The notes under the pieces are model-generated. The model did no database searches. It was not told the origin of the DNA and saw only the letters and a list, made by a program, of their open reading frames with translations. The translations under genes were made by a program, and so were the position numbers. Source: Halobacteriales archaeon QS_6_71_20 (lineage in GTDB: Archaea; Halobacteriota; Halobacteria; Halobacteriales; Haloferacaceae). From it: a DNA stretch of 64,000 nt. Shown here piece after piece: positions 9,584-18,066 of the stretch. Location: contig PXRU01000006.1 of assembly GCA_003020945.1 (NCBI GenBank), positions 16,807 through 80,806 on the forward strand, read 5' to 3'. The first letter of the stretch is position 1. Each line of letters begins with the position of its first letter.

Positions 9584-10813
9584 TTACCACGCGTACTCCT
9601 CGCGCGGGTCGACCTCGTCGCGCTCGCGGTCGAACACGACCTCGCCGTCGACGACCACGTACCGGCTCCGGGTGTCCATCTCGTGGAACGGGCCGTCCCA
9701 GGCGACGAGATCCGCGTCCGTGCCGGGCGCGAGGTCGCCGACCCGGTCGCGGACGCCGAGGATCTCCGCGGGGTTGGTCGTCACCGTGTCGAGGGCGGCC
9801 GCCTCCGGGAGCCCCTCCCGGACCGCGAGGCCGACGCAGACGTCGAGGTGCTGCTGGGGGAGCACCGGCGCGTCCGTCTGGATGGCGACGGTGACGCCCG
9901 CCTCGTGGAGGATCGCCGGCGTCTCGAAGGTGATGTTACGGAGCTCGTACTTCGAGGCCGACGAGAGGGAGGGACCGACGACCGCGGGCACGTCGCGCTC
10001 GGCGAACTCCTCGGCGATCAGGTGGCCCTCGGTGGCGTGCTCGATCGAGAGGCGGTCGATGTCGAACTCCTCGGCAATGCGGAACACCGTCACGATGTCG
10101 TCCGAGCGGTGGGCGTGGACCCGCAGCGGGAGGTCGCCGTCGAGGACGCGCGCGAGGTTCTCCCGCCCGAGGTCGCGCTCGAACGGCTCGCCGTTCTCGC
10201 GGGCGTGCTCGCGGGCCTCGACGTAGTCCTCCGTCGCCGTGAACTCCTCGCGGAGCGTGGCGGCGACCCCCGGCCGGGTGGAGGGCTGGCGCCCCTCGCG
10301 CTCGCCGTGGAACCGCTTGGGGTTCTCGCCCATCGCGGCCTTCATGCCGTCCTCGGCGATCAGCATCCGGTCGGCAACCGTCCCGTACGTCTTCATCGAG
10401 CAGATGACTCCGCCGATCACGTTGCCCGAGCCCATGCGCGCGGAGACGGTGGTGACGCCGTTCCGGAACGCCCCCTTCAGCTCCTCGTCGCGCGGGTGGA
10501 AGCCGTCGAGCGCGTTCACGTGCGGCGTCGTCGCGCTGGTCCCCTCGTTGAAGTCGCCGTCCTCCGGCTCGGCCCACTCGGCCATGCCCGCGTGGCTGTG
10601 GGCGTCGATCAGTCCCGGGGTCACTTCGAGCCCCGTGGCGTCGATCTCGGTCGCGTCGGCGGGCGCGTCCACCTCGCCGACGGCGACGATCTCGCCGCCC
10701 GCGAGGAGCACGTCCCCCTCGACCGTCCCCCGCTCCGTCTGTGTGTGAACCGTTCCACCGCGCACGACGAGCGCCCCGCCGTCGGAATCCGTCATCGCCT
10801 CGCGGTTGTCCAT
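9584..10813 (-). CDS. Imidazolonepropionase-like amidohydrolase
   Basis: A 409-residue metal-dependent hydrolase of the amidohydrolase superfamily (TIM barrel between two halves of a small beta-sandwich). The beta-1 metal motif is DAHSHAGMAEW, an HAH motif occurs in LRVHAHRSDD, a further His in SIEHATEGH, and the late Asp in IQTDAPVLPQQ. The C-terminal sandwich ends with LAPGTDADLVAWDG, the classical amidohydrolase signature. The substrate is not predictable; related proteins act on ring amides or dipeptides. The start is ATG at 10813 (MDNREAM); the in-frame ATG at 10795 gives an equally good N-terminus. It stands alone, upstream of the tandem repeats. Confidence 0.9.
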   Translation of the reverse strand: MDNREAMTDSDGGALVVRGGTVHTQTERGTVEGDVLLAGGEIVAVGEVDAPADATEIDATGLEVTPGLIDAHSHAGMAEWAEPEDGDFNEGTSATTPHVNALDGFHPRDEELKGAFRNGVTTVSARMGSGNVIGGVICSMKTYGTVADRMLIAEDGMKAAMGENPKRFHGEREGRQPSTRPGVAATLREEFTATEDYVEAREHARENGEPFERDLGRENLARVLDGDLPLRVHAHRSDDIVTVFRIAEEFDIDRLSIEHATEGHLIAEEFAERDVPAVVGPSLSSASKYELRNITFETPAILHEAGVTVAIQTDAPVLPQQHLDVCVGLAVREGLPEAAALDTVTTNPAEILGVRDRVGDLAPGTDADLVAWDGPFHEMDTRSRYVVVDGEVVFDRERDEVDPREEYAW

Positions 10814-11191
10814 CGGTCGTCAAAGTGTTTCGGTTCGAAACGGTAGGCGCGACGCTACAACACCCGGCGGACGGTGTCGGCGACGCCGACGACCGCCTCT
10901 CGGCGGAACGTCCAGACGTCACGCCAGACGCGCGGCTCCGTCTTCGGCGCCGGGAGACAAGCGGGGGTCGGCCGGCGCCAGCGACTCGAACTGTGTCTCG
11001 GGTATCGTCCGGGCAGTCCTCGACAGGACAGCGCTATCGTATAGAAGGGTCGCAACGAGCTATCAGCGGTGAACCCGTCACGACGGGCGTCGGAGCGCCG
11101 GGACGGGGTGTGGTACCGCCCGACACGGCTGCACAATCGTTAATATTCGGGCGTTCGATCCGCCTGACACGACGAGAGTCGGAGGACCCCG

Positions 11192-11356
11192 ATGACCGAC
11201 CACACCGCGTCCGCGACCCGGCTGCCGCTCGGCAGCGACGGGTATGCGGGGTGGTCGGGTGCCGGCGTCGAGTTCCGCGTCGCCGCCGCGACGGCGAACG
11301 GGACCGGCGCCTGCGTGGGGAACGCCTCCGCACCGTCCGCCTCCATCGCCGCGTGA
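11192..11356 (+). CDS. Possible small ORF with Shine-Dalgarno site
   Basis: A 54-codon frame starting MTDHTASATRLPLG and ending PSASIAA. A GGAGGA element sits about five bases before the ATG, and an AT-rich stretch (TTAATATT, near 11139) lies about 50 bases upstream. The protein is Ala/Gly/Ser-rich with no recognisable domain. It is the only plausible coding content in the gap between the amidohydrolase (start 10813) and the gene at 11541; the remaining bases of that gap show nothing else I can support. Low complexity makes a chance frame possible. Confidence 0.3.
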   Translation: MTDHTASATRLPLGSDGYAGWSGAGVEFRVAAATANGTGACVGNASAPSASIAA

Positions 11357-11540
11357 CGCGGCGACGGCTCTCGGGGTCGACCCGAGCGGGGGCGGACGCC
11401 TTCTCCACTCACCGTTCAGGCCACCTCGAACCCGTCGCCGCGTCTCGCGGCCGACCCGCTCCCCGGGAAGGCCCGCGGGCGCGTTCGAGCCGCGCAGGGA
11501 GCCTATGTCGGTCCGCCGACAGCGACTGGCCGACGCCAGC

Positions 11541-11849
11541 ATGACCGTCGCAGTGTCCCGTTCGGCCCCCGGCGACCTCGCCGAGGGCGCCGAGACGACG
11601 CTCCGCCGCGCCGCCGCCGTCGAGGCCGTCGAGTCGCTCGACATCCGCGGCATCGAGCCCGGCCTCAACGACCTCACGGTCGAGGCCGACGCGACCGTCG
11701 CGCTCGCGGCCGACGCGGGCGAGGAGCGCGAGGCCGTCGCCGCCGCGCTCGCCGAGCGGTTCGGCGTCGGCGACGTGACGGTCGAGTCCGTCCGCTCGGT
11801 CCCGCCCGACGCCGGGGATCACGCCGCGGCGCCGGCCGGCGTCGACTGA
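11541..11849 (+). CDS. Small alpha/beta hypothetical protein
   Basis: A 102-residue protein (MTVAVSRSAPGDLAEG), with an alternative ATG at 11505 in the same frame. The pattern of two helices and strands (VEAVESLDIRGIEPGLNDLTVEADATVAL, given here as two overlapping elements of a strand-helix fold) resembles a ferredoxin-like small domain, and the final helix REAVAAALAERFGVGDVTV is well formed. It precedes Pus10 on the same strand by about 200 bases. I do not recognise a family with certainty. It is probably soluble and cytoplasmic, since no membrane segment or signal is seen. Confidence 0.6.
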   Translation: MTVAVSRSAPGDLAEGAETTLRRAAAVEAVESLDIRGIEPGLNDLTVEADATVALAADAGEEREAVAAALAERFGVGDVTVESVRSVPPDAGDHAAAPAGVD

Positions 11850-12046
11850 CCGCGGGGCGCTCGGAGCCCGGTCCGCCCGTGCCCGCCGGCGCCCCTGAGT
11901 CGACGCCCGCAGGCTTCGACGCCGATCCGGCCGACCGGCCGCCGGGTCCCTCCGTGACCCGTCGCCGTTCGCCGCGCCGCCGTGTCACCCCGGCGAGTCG
12001 GACGCGCAACCGAAAGGGCCTACCGCCAGCCGGGACGAGGGCGGAT

Positions 12047-13519
12047 ATGACCGATTCCGACGCTCCCGCCGATACCGACACGGCGGCCGACACCGCGACG
12101 GCCGACGCCGAGGAGCCGTTCCCCGACGTGGTCGAGGCGGCCCGCGCCCTGCTGGCGACCGGCCCGCTGTGTGACCACTGCCTGGGCCGTCCGTTCGCCG
12201 AGCGCTCGTTCGGCCTCGGCAACCGCGAGCGCGGCGAGGGCCTCCGGGTCGCCGTCGCGCTCGCCGACGACGCCGACTTCGATGGCGGGTCGGGAGCCGG
12301 CCCGAACCGCTCGGACGGGGAGCAGCGACGCGACGACCCGGGAGACCCAGGCGCGGCCGCGGACTGCTGGGTGTGTGAGGGCGTCTTCGAGCGCCTCGAC
12401 GAGTTCGCCGAGCGCGCCGCCGACGCCGTCGCCGACTACGAGTACGACACCTACCAGGTCGGCACGCGCGTCCCCCCGCTGGCCGAGGAGAACGATCGCC
12501 TGCTCCGCGAGGACGCGGGGATGGCCCCCGACGCCGGGGAGCCGCTCCGGAAGGAGCTCAACCGCGAGGTCGGCAAGCGCGTCGGCCGGGCGACCGGCGC
12601 GACGGCGGAGTTCGAGCGCCCGCACGTGCAGTTCCTCCTCGACGTGGACGCCGACCGGGTCGAGGCGACGGTCAACTCCGCGCACGTGTACGGCCGCTAC
12701 CAGAAGCTGGAGCGCGACATCCCGCAGACGGAGTGGCCCTGCTCGGACTGTCGCGGCTCCGGTCGACAGGGGCGCGAGGAGTGTGACACCTGCGACGGCT
12801 CCGGCTACCTGTACCCCGAGAGCGTCGAACAGCTCACGGCGCCCGTCGTCGAGGAGGTGATGGCGGGCGTCGACGCCACGTTCCACGGCGCCGGCCGCGA
12901 GGACGTCGACGCGCTGATGCTCGGGACGGGTCGCCCGTTCGTGATCGAGGTCGACGAGCCGCGCAGGCGCGACATCGACACGGACCGGCTGGAGGGCGAC
13001 ATCAACGCCTTCGCCGACGGCAAAGTCGAGGTGGAGGGGCTGCGGCCGTGCGAGCACACGATGGTCGAGCGCGTGAAGGAGCTCGACGCGACCAAGCGCT
13101 ACCGCGCGAGCGTCGCGTTCGGGAGCGACGTCCCCGCCGAGGCGCTGGCCGACGCCGTCGCCGAACTCGACGGCGCGACCGTCGAACAGTACACCCCGAG
13201 CCGCGTCGACCACCGGCGTGCCGCCAAGACCCGCACCCGCGTCGCCCACGAGGTGACGGCCGAACGGGAGGACGCGCGCCACGCCGCCGTCGAGGTCCAC
13301 GGCGCCGGCGGCCTCTACATCAAGGAGCTGATCTCCGGCGACGAAGGGCGGACGGAGCCGAGCCTCGCGGGACTGCTCGGCGTCGACGCGACGGTGACGG
13401 CGCTGGACGTGCTCGCCGTCGAGGGACGCGACGAGCCGTTCGAGCGCGAGGAGTTCTTCCTCCGGGGAACCGCCGATCGGGGAGACGACGATCCCGAGAC
13501 CAACAACGGCGGGGAGTAA
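12047..13519 (+). CDS. pus10: tRNA pseudouridine(54/55) synthase Pus10
   Basis: Archaeal Pus10 isomerises uridines 54 and 55 in the T-loop of tRNA. The protein has 490 residues from the ATG at 12047. The N-terminal region carries the zinc cysteines CDHC and CWVC with a THUMP-type RNA-binding domain between. A second cysteine cluster (CSDCRGSG then CDTCDGSGYLYP) sits mid-protein. The catalytic region contains the Asp of GREDVDALMLGTGRPF, followed by the conserved C-terminal block RVDHRRAAKTRTR and GGLYIKELISGDEGRTEPSL. An acidic linker of about 30 residues after CLGRPFAERSFG is a halophilic insertion. Three bases separate it from rnhB, so the two are co-transcribed. Confidence 0.97.
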   Translation: MTDSDAPADTDTAADTATADAEEPFPDVVEAARALLATGPLCDHCLGRPFAERSFGLGNRERGEGLRVAVALADDADFDGGSGAGPNRSDGEQRRDDPGDPGAAADCWVCEGVFERLDEFAERAADAVADYEYDTYQVGTRVPPLAEENDRLLREDAGMAPDAGEPLRKELNREVGKRVGRATGATAEFERPHVQFLLDVDADRVEATVNSAHVYGRYQKLERDIPQTEWPCSDCRGSGRQGREECDTCDGSGYLYPESVEQLTAPVVEEVMAGVDATFHGAGREDVDALMLGTGRPFVIEVDEPRRRDIDTDRLEGDINAFADGKVEVEGLRPCEHTMVERVKELDATKRYRASVAFGSDVPAEALADAVAELDGATVEQYTPSRVDHRRAAKTRTRVAHEVTAEREDARHAAVEVHGAGGLYIKELISGDEGRTEPSLAGLLGVDATVTALDVLAVEGRDEPFEREEFFLRGTADRGDDDPETNNGGE

Positions 13520-13522
13520 GCT

Positions 13523-14206
13523 GTGCTCGGCGCCGACGAGGCGGGGAAGGGACCCGTCCTGGGACCGATGGTCGCGGCCGCGGTTCGCGCCGATCCCGGG
13601 GCGATCCCCGAGGGGGTGGACGACTCCAAACGGCTCTCTCCCGCCCGACGCGACGACCTCGACGCGGCCCTGCGTGCGGACGACCGCGTCGCCGTCGGCG
13701 TGAGCGTGGTCGGCGTCGGCCGCATCGACGACCCGGCGACCGACATGAACGCGCTCACCGTCGCCGGGCAGGCCGAGGCGCTCGCGGCGGTCGCGCGCGA
13801 CGGCGACCGCGCAGTTGTCGATGCCGGCGACGTCAGCGAGTCGCGGTTCGCCGAGCGCGTCGCCGACGCGGTCGCGGCGGCGAACATTGAGCCGGCCGAG
13901 GGAACCGACATCGCCGTCGACGTGACCGCCGAACACGGCGCCGACGAGTCGTACCCCGTCGTCGCCGCCGCGAGCGTGATCGCGAAGGTCGAGCGCGACC
14001 GGATCGTCGCGGAGCTGGACGCCGCGTACCGCGACCGCGGCTACGACGGGATCGGCAGCGGCTACCCCTCGGACCCGGCGACCCGCGAGTTCCTCCGGGA
14101 GTACGTGGACCGCGAGGGCGACCTCCCCGACTGCGCCCGGAGGTCGTGGAGCACCTGCGACGACCTGCTGGCGGCGAGCGAGCAGTCGGCGCTTGCGGAG
14201 TTCTGA
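13523..14206 (+). CDS. rnhB: Ribonuclease HII
   Basis: RNase HII cleaves the RNA strand of RNA-DNA hybrids and single ribonucleotides in DNA. The 227-residue protein starts at GTG with the catalytic motif LGADEAGKGPVLGPMV. The GVDDSKRLSP block, the conserved SVIAKVERDR helix and the GIGSGYPSDPATREFL motif follow in the family order, and the length is normal for archaea. The start is directly after the Pus10 stop, so both are likely translated from one mRNA. It is probably cytoplasmic and involved in replication or repair. Confidence 0.97.
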   Translation: MLGADEAGKGPVLGPMVAAAVRADPGAIPEGVDDSKRLSPARRDDLDAALRADDRVAVGVSVVGVGRIDDPATDMNALTVAGQAEALAAVARDGDRAVVDAGDVSESRFAERVADAVAAANIEPAEGTDIAVDVTAEHGADESYPVVAAASVIAKVERDRIVAELDAAYRDRGYDGIGSGYPSDPATREFLREYVDREGDLPDCARRSWSTCDDLLAASEQSALAEF

Positions 14207-14234
14207 ATCGGAGGCAGGGGCCGAACGCGACGAC

Positions 14235-14627
14235 TCAGTACGTCTCGACGTCGAGTGCGGGGATCCGGTCGAAGTGGGATCCGTTCCGGGTGAGAACCGG
14301 TTCGTTCTCGCCGATCGCGGTCGCCGCGATAACGCAGTCCTCGCGGTCGATCCGTTCGCCCGCGGCGACGAGATCGCCGCTCAGTTCGCCGGCACGCTTC
14401 ATCACGGGATGATCCGCCGGGATCACGTGTTTGGAGTCGAGGACGCGCAGGACCGCCCGCTTCTCGTTGTCCGGCTTGTCCGACCGGCGCACCCCCTCGT
14501 ATAGCTCTAGCGAGGTGATCGAAGCGACCTTCTGGGGCCGGTGCTCCCGTTCGAGGAGGTCGAGGGTGTCCAGCGCGTCCGGGTTCCCATTTAAGATATC
14601 GATGAGAAAGCTCGTGTCCTGAATCAT
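14235..14627 (-). CDS. vapC: PIN-domain toxin VapC
   Basis: A 130-residue PIN-domain ribonuclease of the VapC type. The acidic active site is visible: Asp in MIQDTSFLID, Glu in SLELYEGV, Asp in IDREDCVIAATA, and the later Asn/Asp region NGSHFDRIPALDVETY. VapC toxins cut RNA (often tRNA or rRNA) when released from the antitoxin. The start ATG overlaps the VapB stop by four bases (ATGA), the usual coupling in these pairs. The gene is convergent with rnhB. It is probably neutralised by the product of 14624-14857, and both should be transcribed from the palindromic promoter at 14862-14891. Confidence 0.93.
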   Translation of the reverse strand: MIQDTSFLIDILNGNPDALDTLDLLEREHRPQKVASITSLELYEGVRRSDKPDNEKRAVLRVLDSKHVIPADHPVMKRAGELSGDLVAAGERIDREDCVIAATAIGENEPVLTRNGSHFDRIPALDVETY

Positions 14628-14857
14628 TGTGAGCGGTCGTCCGTGACCCGGTTCCGTCGGTCACGTGAGCGGTCGCGCCCCTCCTCGACCGCCGCTTCGA
14701 GGTCGTCGGTCCCGTCCGCCCAGATCCCGGCGACCTCCCCCCACGACCGCTCCCCGGCGAGCCGCTTGACGACCGTGCTGAAGCTCTCTCCCTCACGCTT
14801 GTGGGCCTTCAGTCGCTCGTACGCCTCGTCGTCGAGCGAGATGGTCTTCGTCCCCAT
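14624..14857 (-). CDS. vapB: Antitoxin VapB
   Basis: A 77-residue antitoxin. The N-terminal MGTKTISLDDEAYERLKAHK strand-helix followed by SFSTVVKRLAGE is the ribbon-helix-helix DNA-binding fold of this antitoxin group. The C-terminal half (VAGIWADGTDDLEAAVEEGR) is acidic and would wrap the PIN toxin. It lies directly upstream of vapC with a four-base overlap. The ATG at 14857 suits a leaderless mRNA from a TATA element centred about 25 bases upstream, which lies within inverted repeats; autoregulation by VapB or VapBC is likely. Confidence 0.92.
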   Translation of the reverse strand: MGTKTISLDDEAYERLKAHKREGESFSTVVKRLAGERSWGEVAGIWADGTDDLEAAVEEGRDRSRDRRNRVTDDRSQ

Positions 14858-14861
14858 GCGT

Positions 14862-14891
14862 ACACAGTGTCCTGTGTCTATTTATAGACAC
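14862..14891 (-). promoter_or_regulatory. vapBC promoter with two overlapping inverted repeats
   Basis: Two palindromes overlap here. ACACAG-TGTC-CTGTGT spans 14862-14877. GTGTCTA-TTTA-TAGACAC spans 14874-14891 and contains the TATA element (TATTTATA) about 25 bases before the vapB ATG. Binding of a ribbon-helix-helix dimer to either site would cover the TATA box or the start site. This supports autorepression; binding itself is inferred. Confidence 0.75.
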
Positions 14892-14990
14892 TCACCCGAG
14901 TGGCTCGGGCGGTCGGGCACCGAATCGGTCGCCGACTCGTGCGACGACGAGAGGACCGGGACCTTGGCAGTCAGCGCGGTTCGTCCGGGC

Positions 14991-16553
14991 TCAGCGGTCG
15001 GTCAGCAGCGCCCGGAGGATGTCCCCGTACGCCGGTCGGGTGACGAGGACGCCGACGAGGACGCCGAGGATCGTGAAGATGGCGAACCCCTGGAGGTCGC
15101 CCAGCGAGAGGAACGCCAGCGGCGACATCGCGACGATCGTCGTCGCGGCGGCGGCGCCGATGACCCAGAACGCCTTCCGGAAGCGCGACTGGAACACCCG
15201 CCTGGAGTTCACCTCGCCCTCGGCCATCACCTCGTCGGCGATGATCACGAGGTCGTCGACCCCGGTCCCGATGACGGCGATGAACCCCGCGATCACCGAC
15301 AGGTCCAGCGGGTATTGGATGAACGCCGCGAACCCGAGGAGGACGACCACCTCCGAGAGCGCGGTGACGACCATCGGCGCGGCCACCTTCGGGTCGCCGT
15401 AGCGGACGAACACGACGCCCGCGACGGTGAGCACCGCGAGGACCCCGATGAGCAGCGAGTCGGACCTGAAGTCCTCGCCCTGCGCGGCGCTGATCGAGGA
15501 GGCGGTCCCCTCGTCGATCGCCAGCGCCGCCGGGAGCGCGCCGGCGCGCAGGTCGACCGAGACTTCCTGTGCGCGCTCGAACGAGCCGGTGACGAGGATG
15601 AACTGCGGGTCCTGGGCCCACTCGCCGTCGCGCATCGACCCCGCGAGGTTCGCGTTCATCCCGAACGAGGAGACGACCTGTCCGTCCCGGATGACGAGGA
15701 TGCACGGCTCCGTCGACTGCGGGTCGTCCCGGTACGTGCACTCGGTCCCGCCACGGCCGGCGACGCCCGTCTCGACGAACTGCCCCTCCACGCGCTCGGC
15801 CTCGCTTTGCCGGATCGACACCGGGACGTGCGGCCCGGGGCCCTGCTCGCCCTGCTGGGCGGTGCCGACCGTCTGGAAGTCCTCCTGGCGGATGACGGTC
15901 GTGTTCACGTACTCCGTGGAGTCGTTCCGCTGGACCCGGTGGTAGGCGGCGATCCGGACGGTCCCGCGGGAGTTCACCAGGTCGATCACCTCGCTGCGGT
16001 CGTCGTTGGGCACCTCGATGAGCACGAAGTTCTCCCCGCCGATCGTCCGGACGGTCCGGACCGTCCCGCCGGAGAGGCCCGCGGCGTTGATCTTCGAGTT
16101 CAGCACCTCGACCGTCTGCTGGCGGGTCTCCTCAGTGACGCCGTCCCGGACGCCCCCGTACTCGTAGCCGGCGGTCTCAAGCGCGGTCGAGAACTCCGAC
16201 TGCGTCCCGTTCTCGGCGACGAGCTCGACGGTGCCGCTGGCGTTCGTGGTGTAACGGGCGATCACGTCCGAGCTGTCCGCGTTCGGGAGCTCCGCGGCCA
16301 CGTCGCGTTCGACCTGCGCGGTGTCGCTGCCGTCGAACTGTACCTCCTCGGCGGTGACGCCGACCAGCGGCGCGCGGACGCGCGTGCCGCCCGACAGCTG
16401 GAGGCCGTACTGGAGGTTCGTCGCCGTCTCCTGGGCGGCCGGCCCCTCCGTAGGCTGGAACGCCGGTGCGAACAGGAACAGCGAGGACAGCGCAAGCATG
16501 AGCACCAGCAGGACGACCCGCCAGTTCCCCTTGATCGTCTCCCAGGCGCTCAT
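14991..16553 (-). CDS. secD: Protein translocase subunit SecD
   Basis: SecD (520 residues) is a membrane subunit that, with SecF, aids Sec-dependent export. A first membrane helix (VVLLVLMLALSSLFLFAPAF) is followed by the LQYGLQLSGGTRVR motif typical of SecD and a large extracellular region of about 300 residues. Five membrane helices follow, including the conserved PLDLSVIAGFIAVIGTGVDD element and ADEVMAEGEVNSR. The start ATG overlaps the secF stop by four bases. The order secF-secD is the haloarchaeal arrangement and the reverse of most bacteria. It ends near the vapBC promoter. Confidence 0.96.
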   Translation of the reverse strand: MSAWETIKGNWRVVLLVLMLALSSLFLFAPAFQPTEGPAAQETATNLQYGLQLSGGTRVRAPLVGVTAEEVQFDGSDTAQVERDVAAELPNADSSDVIARYTTNASGTVELVAENGTQSEFSTALETAGYEYGGVRDGVTEETRQQTVEVLNSKINAAGLSGGTVRTVRTIGGENFVLIEVPNDDRSEVIDLVNSRGTVRIAAYHRVQRNDSTEYVNTTVIRQEDFQTVGTAQQGEQGPGPHVPVSIRQSEAERVEGQFVETGVAGRGGTECTYRDDPQSTEPCILVIRDGQVVSSFGMNANLAGSMRDGEWAQDPQFILVTGSFERAQEVSVDLRAGALPAALAIDEGTASSISAAQGEDFRSDSLLIGVLAVLTVAGVVFVRYGDPKVAAPMVVTALSEVVVLLGFAAFIQYPLDLSVIAGFIAVIGTGVDDLVIIADEVMAEGEVNSRRVFQSRFRKAFWVIGAAAATTIVAMSPLAFLSLGDLQGFAIFTILGVLVGVLVTRPAYGDILRALLTDR

Positions 16554-17428
16554 CGCGCCACCCCCTCGTACTTGTACCAGCGAAGCAGCGACACGTTGAG
16601 CAGGTACGTGTTCATCAGGTCGGCGGTGAGCCCGAACACCAGGATGATCCCGATGCTCGCGAGCAGGCCGATGCCGAAGAAGGAGGCGACGACCGCCATC
16701 ACCGCCATCGCGGCGATGGAGGTGAGCGTCATCGTCACGCCCGTGCGCATCGCCCGGCGGGTGGACTCGTAGAAGTCGCCCGAGCGCCGGAGGACGCTGT
16801 TGTTCAGCAGGATGTCGGAGTCGACGGAGTAGCCGATGAGCATCAACAAGGCCGCGACCGTCCCGAGCGTGAGTTCGATGCCGAAGAGGTTCATCAGGGC
16901 GACGGGGATGACGATGTCGGAGAACGCCGACACGACGACGGCGACGCTCGGCACGAACGTCCGGAACAGCCCGAACACGAGCAGAGCCATGCCGGCGAAC
17001 GCGACGCCGACGCCGATCAGCGCGAGCCGCTGGGTGTCCGAGCCGAAGCTGGCGGACACGGAGTCGATCGACCGGACGGCGAAGCCGGCGTCCTCGGCCT
17101 GCGCCTCCAGTTCGCCGGTGTCGGCGTCCGACGACTGGAAGGTGACGACGTACACGTCGCCGTTGCCGACCCGCTGGACGCTGTCGGGCGTCGCCGTGAA
17201 CGCCTCGTCTATCTGGGCGCGCGCCCGTTCGTCGGTCGGCGCGTCCACGCCGAGGCGAAGCTCCGTCCCGCCGGTGAAGTCCAGCCCCGGATCGACCGGC
17301 GTCCCGGTCGTCGCGTACGCCCCCCCGATGACGAGGAGGGCCACGGTCAGCACCGCCAGCGGGATCGCGGCGAGCTGGCGGTTGTCGTACCGGGTGTAAT
17401 CGACCTCCGGTACCTCGAATCGAGCCAT
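16550..17428 (-). CDS. secF: Protein translocase subunit SecF
   Basis: SecF, 292 residues from the ATG at 17428 (MARFEVPEVDYTRYDN). Helix 1 (LAAIPLAVLTVALLVIGGAY) precedes the DPGLDFTGGTELRLGV motif of the family. An extracellular region of about 90 residues follows, then five helices with LMLIGYSVDSDILLNN, the hallmark of SecF. A TATA-like element (AATAAGC at 17453-17459) lies 28 bases before the start, so this is the first gene of the secF-secD operon. The complex uses the ion gradient to assist late translocation, which matters for secreted Sec substrates in a halophile. Confidence 0.96.
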   Translation of the reverse strand: MARFEVPEVDYTRYDNRQLAAIPLAVLTVALLVIGGAYATTGTPVDPGLDFTGGTELRLGVDAPTDERARAQIDEAFTATPDSVQRVGNGDVYVVTFQSSDADTGELEAQAEDAGFAVRSIDSVSASFGSDTQRLALIGVGVAFAGMALLVFGLFRTFVPSVAVVVSAFSDIVIPVALMNLFGIELTLGTVAALLMLIGYSVDSDILLNNSVLRRSGDFYESTRRAMRTGVTMTLTSIAAMAVMAVVASFFGIGLLASIGIILVFGLTADLMNTYLLNVSLLRWYKYEGVAR

Positions 17429-17452
17429 GCGTTCCGGTGCCTCCGCCCCCCG

Positions 17453-17459
17453 AATAAGC
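17453..17459 (-). promoter_or_regulatory. TATA element of secF-secD
   Basis: The reverse-strand sequence GCTTATT is centred about 28 bases upstream of the secF ATG at 17428, a normal haloarchaeal position for a leaderless operon. Confidence 0.5.
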
Positions 17460-17559
17460 CTTCTTTTTCGCGGCTCCCGGCGGTTCAGCTCTCCGTTCGG
17501 TCGACCGCGTGGCAGCCGCCGGCGATACGCCGATGTGGCGTGCGCCCGAACGAACGCCC

Positions 17560-17871
17560 ATGAACGACGAGGCGACACGGGTGGTGCTGTCGTTCCCGGA
17601 CGGGCTGAGCGAGTGGGGTCGCGACCAGATCGAGACGGACCGTTACCGTGGATACCTCCGGCGCGTGCTCGCGGAACCGCGCGTCGGCGACGAGCGCGAG
17701 GAGTTCGTCGACGTAGGCTGTTGTGGGGACTCGCTTGACCTCACCTTCCGCGTGGAGCGCGTCGAGGGCGGGAGCCGCGTCGGCGACGACACCGGGATCG
17801 ACCTCGTCGAGCGGACGGGCACCGTCGAGGGTGGCTGGCGGGTGCAGTCGGCCGCGGGACCGGGCGAGTAG
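17560..17871 (+). CDS. Small haloarchaeal hypothetical protein
   Basis: A 103-residue soluble protein starting MNDEATRVVLSFPDGLSEW. An N-terminal strand-helix is followed by a helix (RDQIETDRYRGYLRRVLAE) and a mixed segment containing DVGCCGDSLDLTF with a Cys-Cys pair. The end is low complexity. I do not recognise a characterised family. It is divergent from secF, with starts about 130 bases apart, and codon usage matches its neighbours. The upstream in-frame start at 17509 would add residues rich in Arg and Pro with no domain, so I prefer 17560. Confidence 0.7.
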   Translation: MNDEATRVVLSFPDGLSEWGRDQIETDRYRGYLRRVLAEPRVGDEREEFVDVGCCGDSLDLTFRVERVEGGSRVGDDTGIDLVERTGTVEGGWRVQSAAGPGE

Positions 17872-18066
17872 GCGGGCGCCTCCCGCGTCGCCACACCGCC
17901 CTGGCTTTCCCCCAGCTGTCCGTGGCCGGCGGCCCAGCGGCTGGCGCTGTTGGTGCCCGTGCGAGGACATGGCGGAATTGAATATAGCTTGATGGGGTTT
18001 ATCGGGGATGACGGGGCCGGGAGGTGAGCCGACAGTCGAAGCGAGAAAACGGCTTGCTCGGCCGTT

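Noticed and set aside
17872..18066. Short AT-rich patch (GAATTGAATATAGC) considered as promoter
   Set aside because: No gene begins at a suitable distance on either strand.
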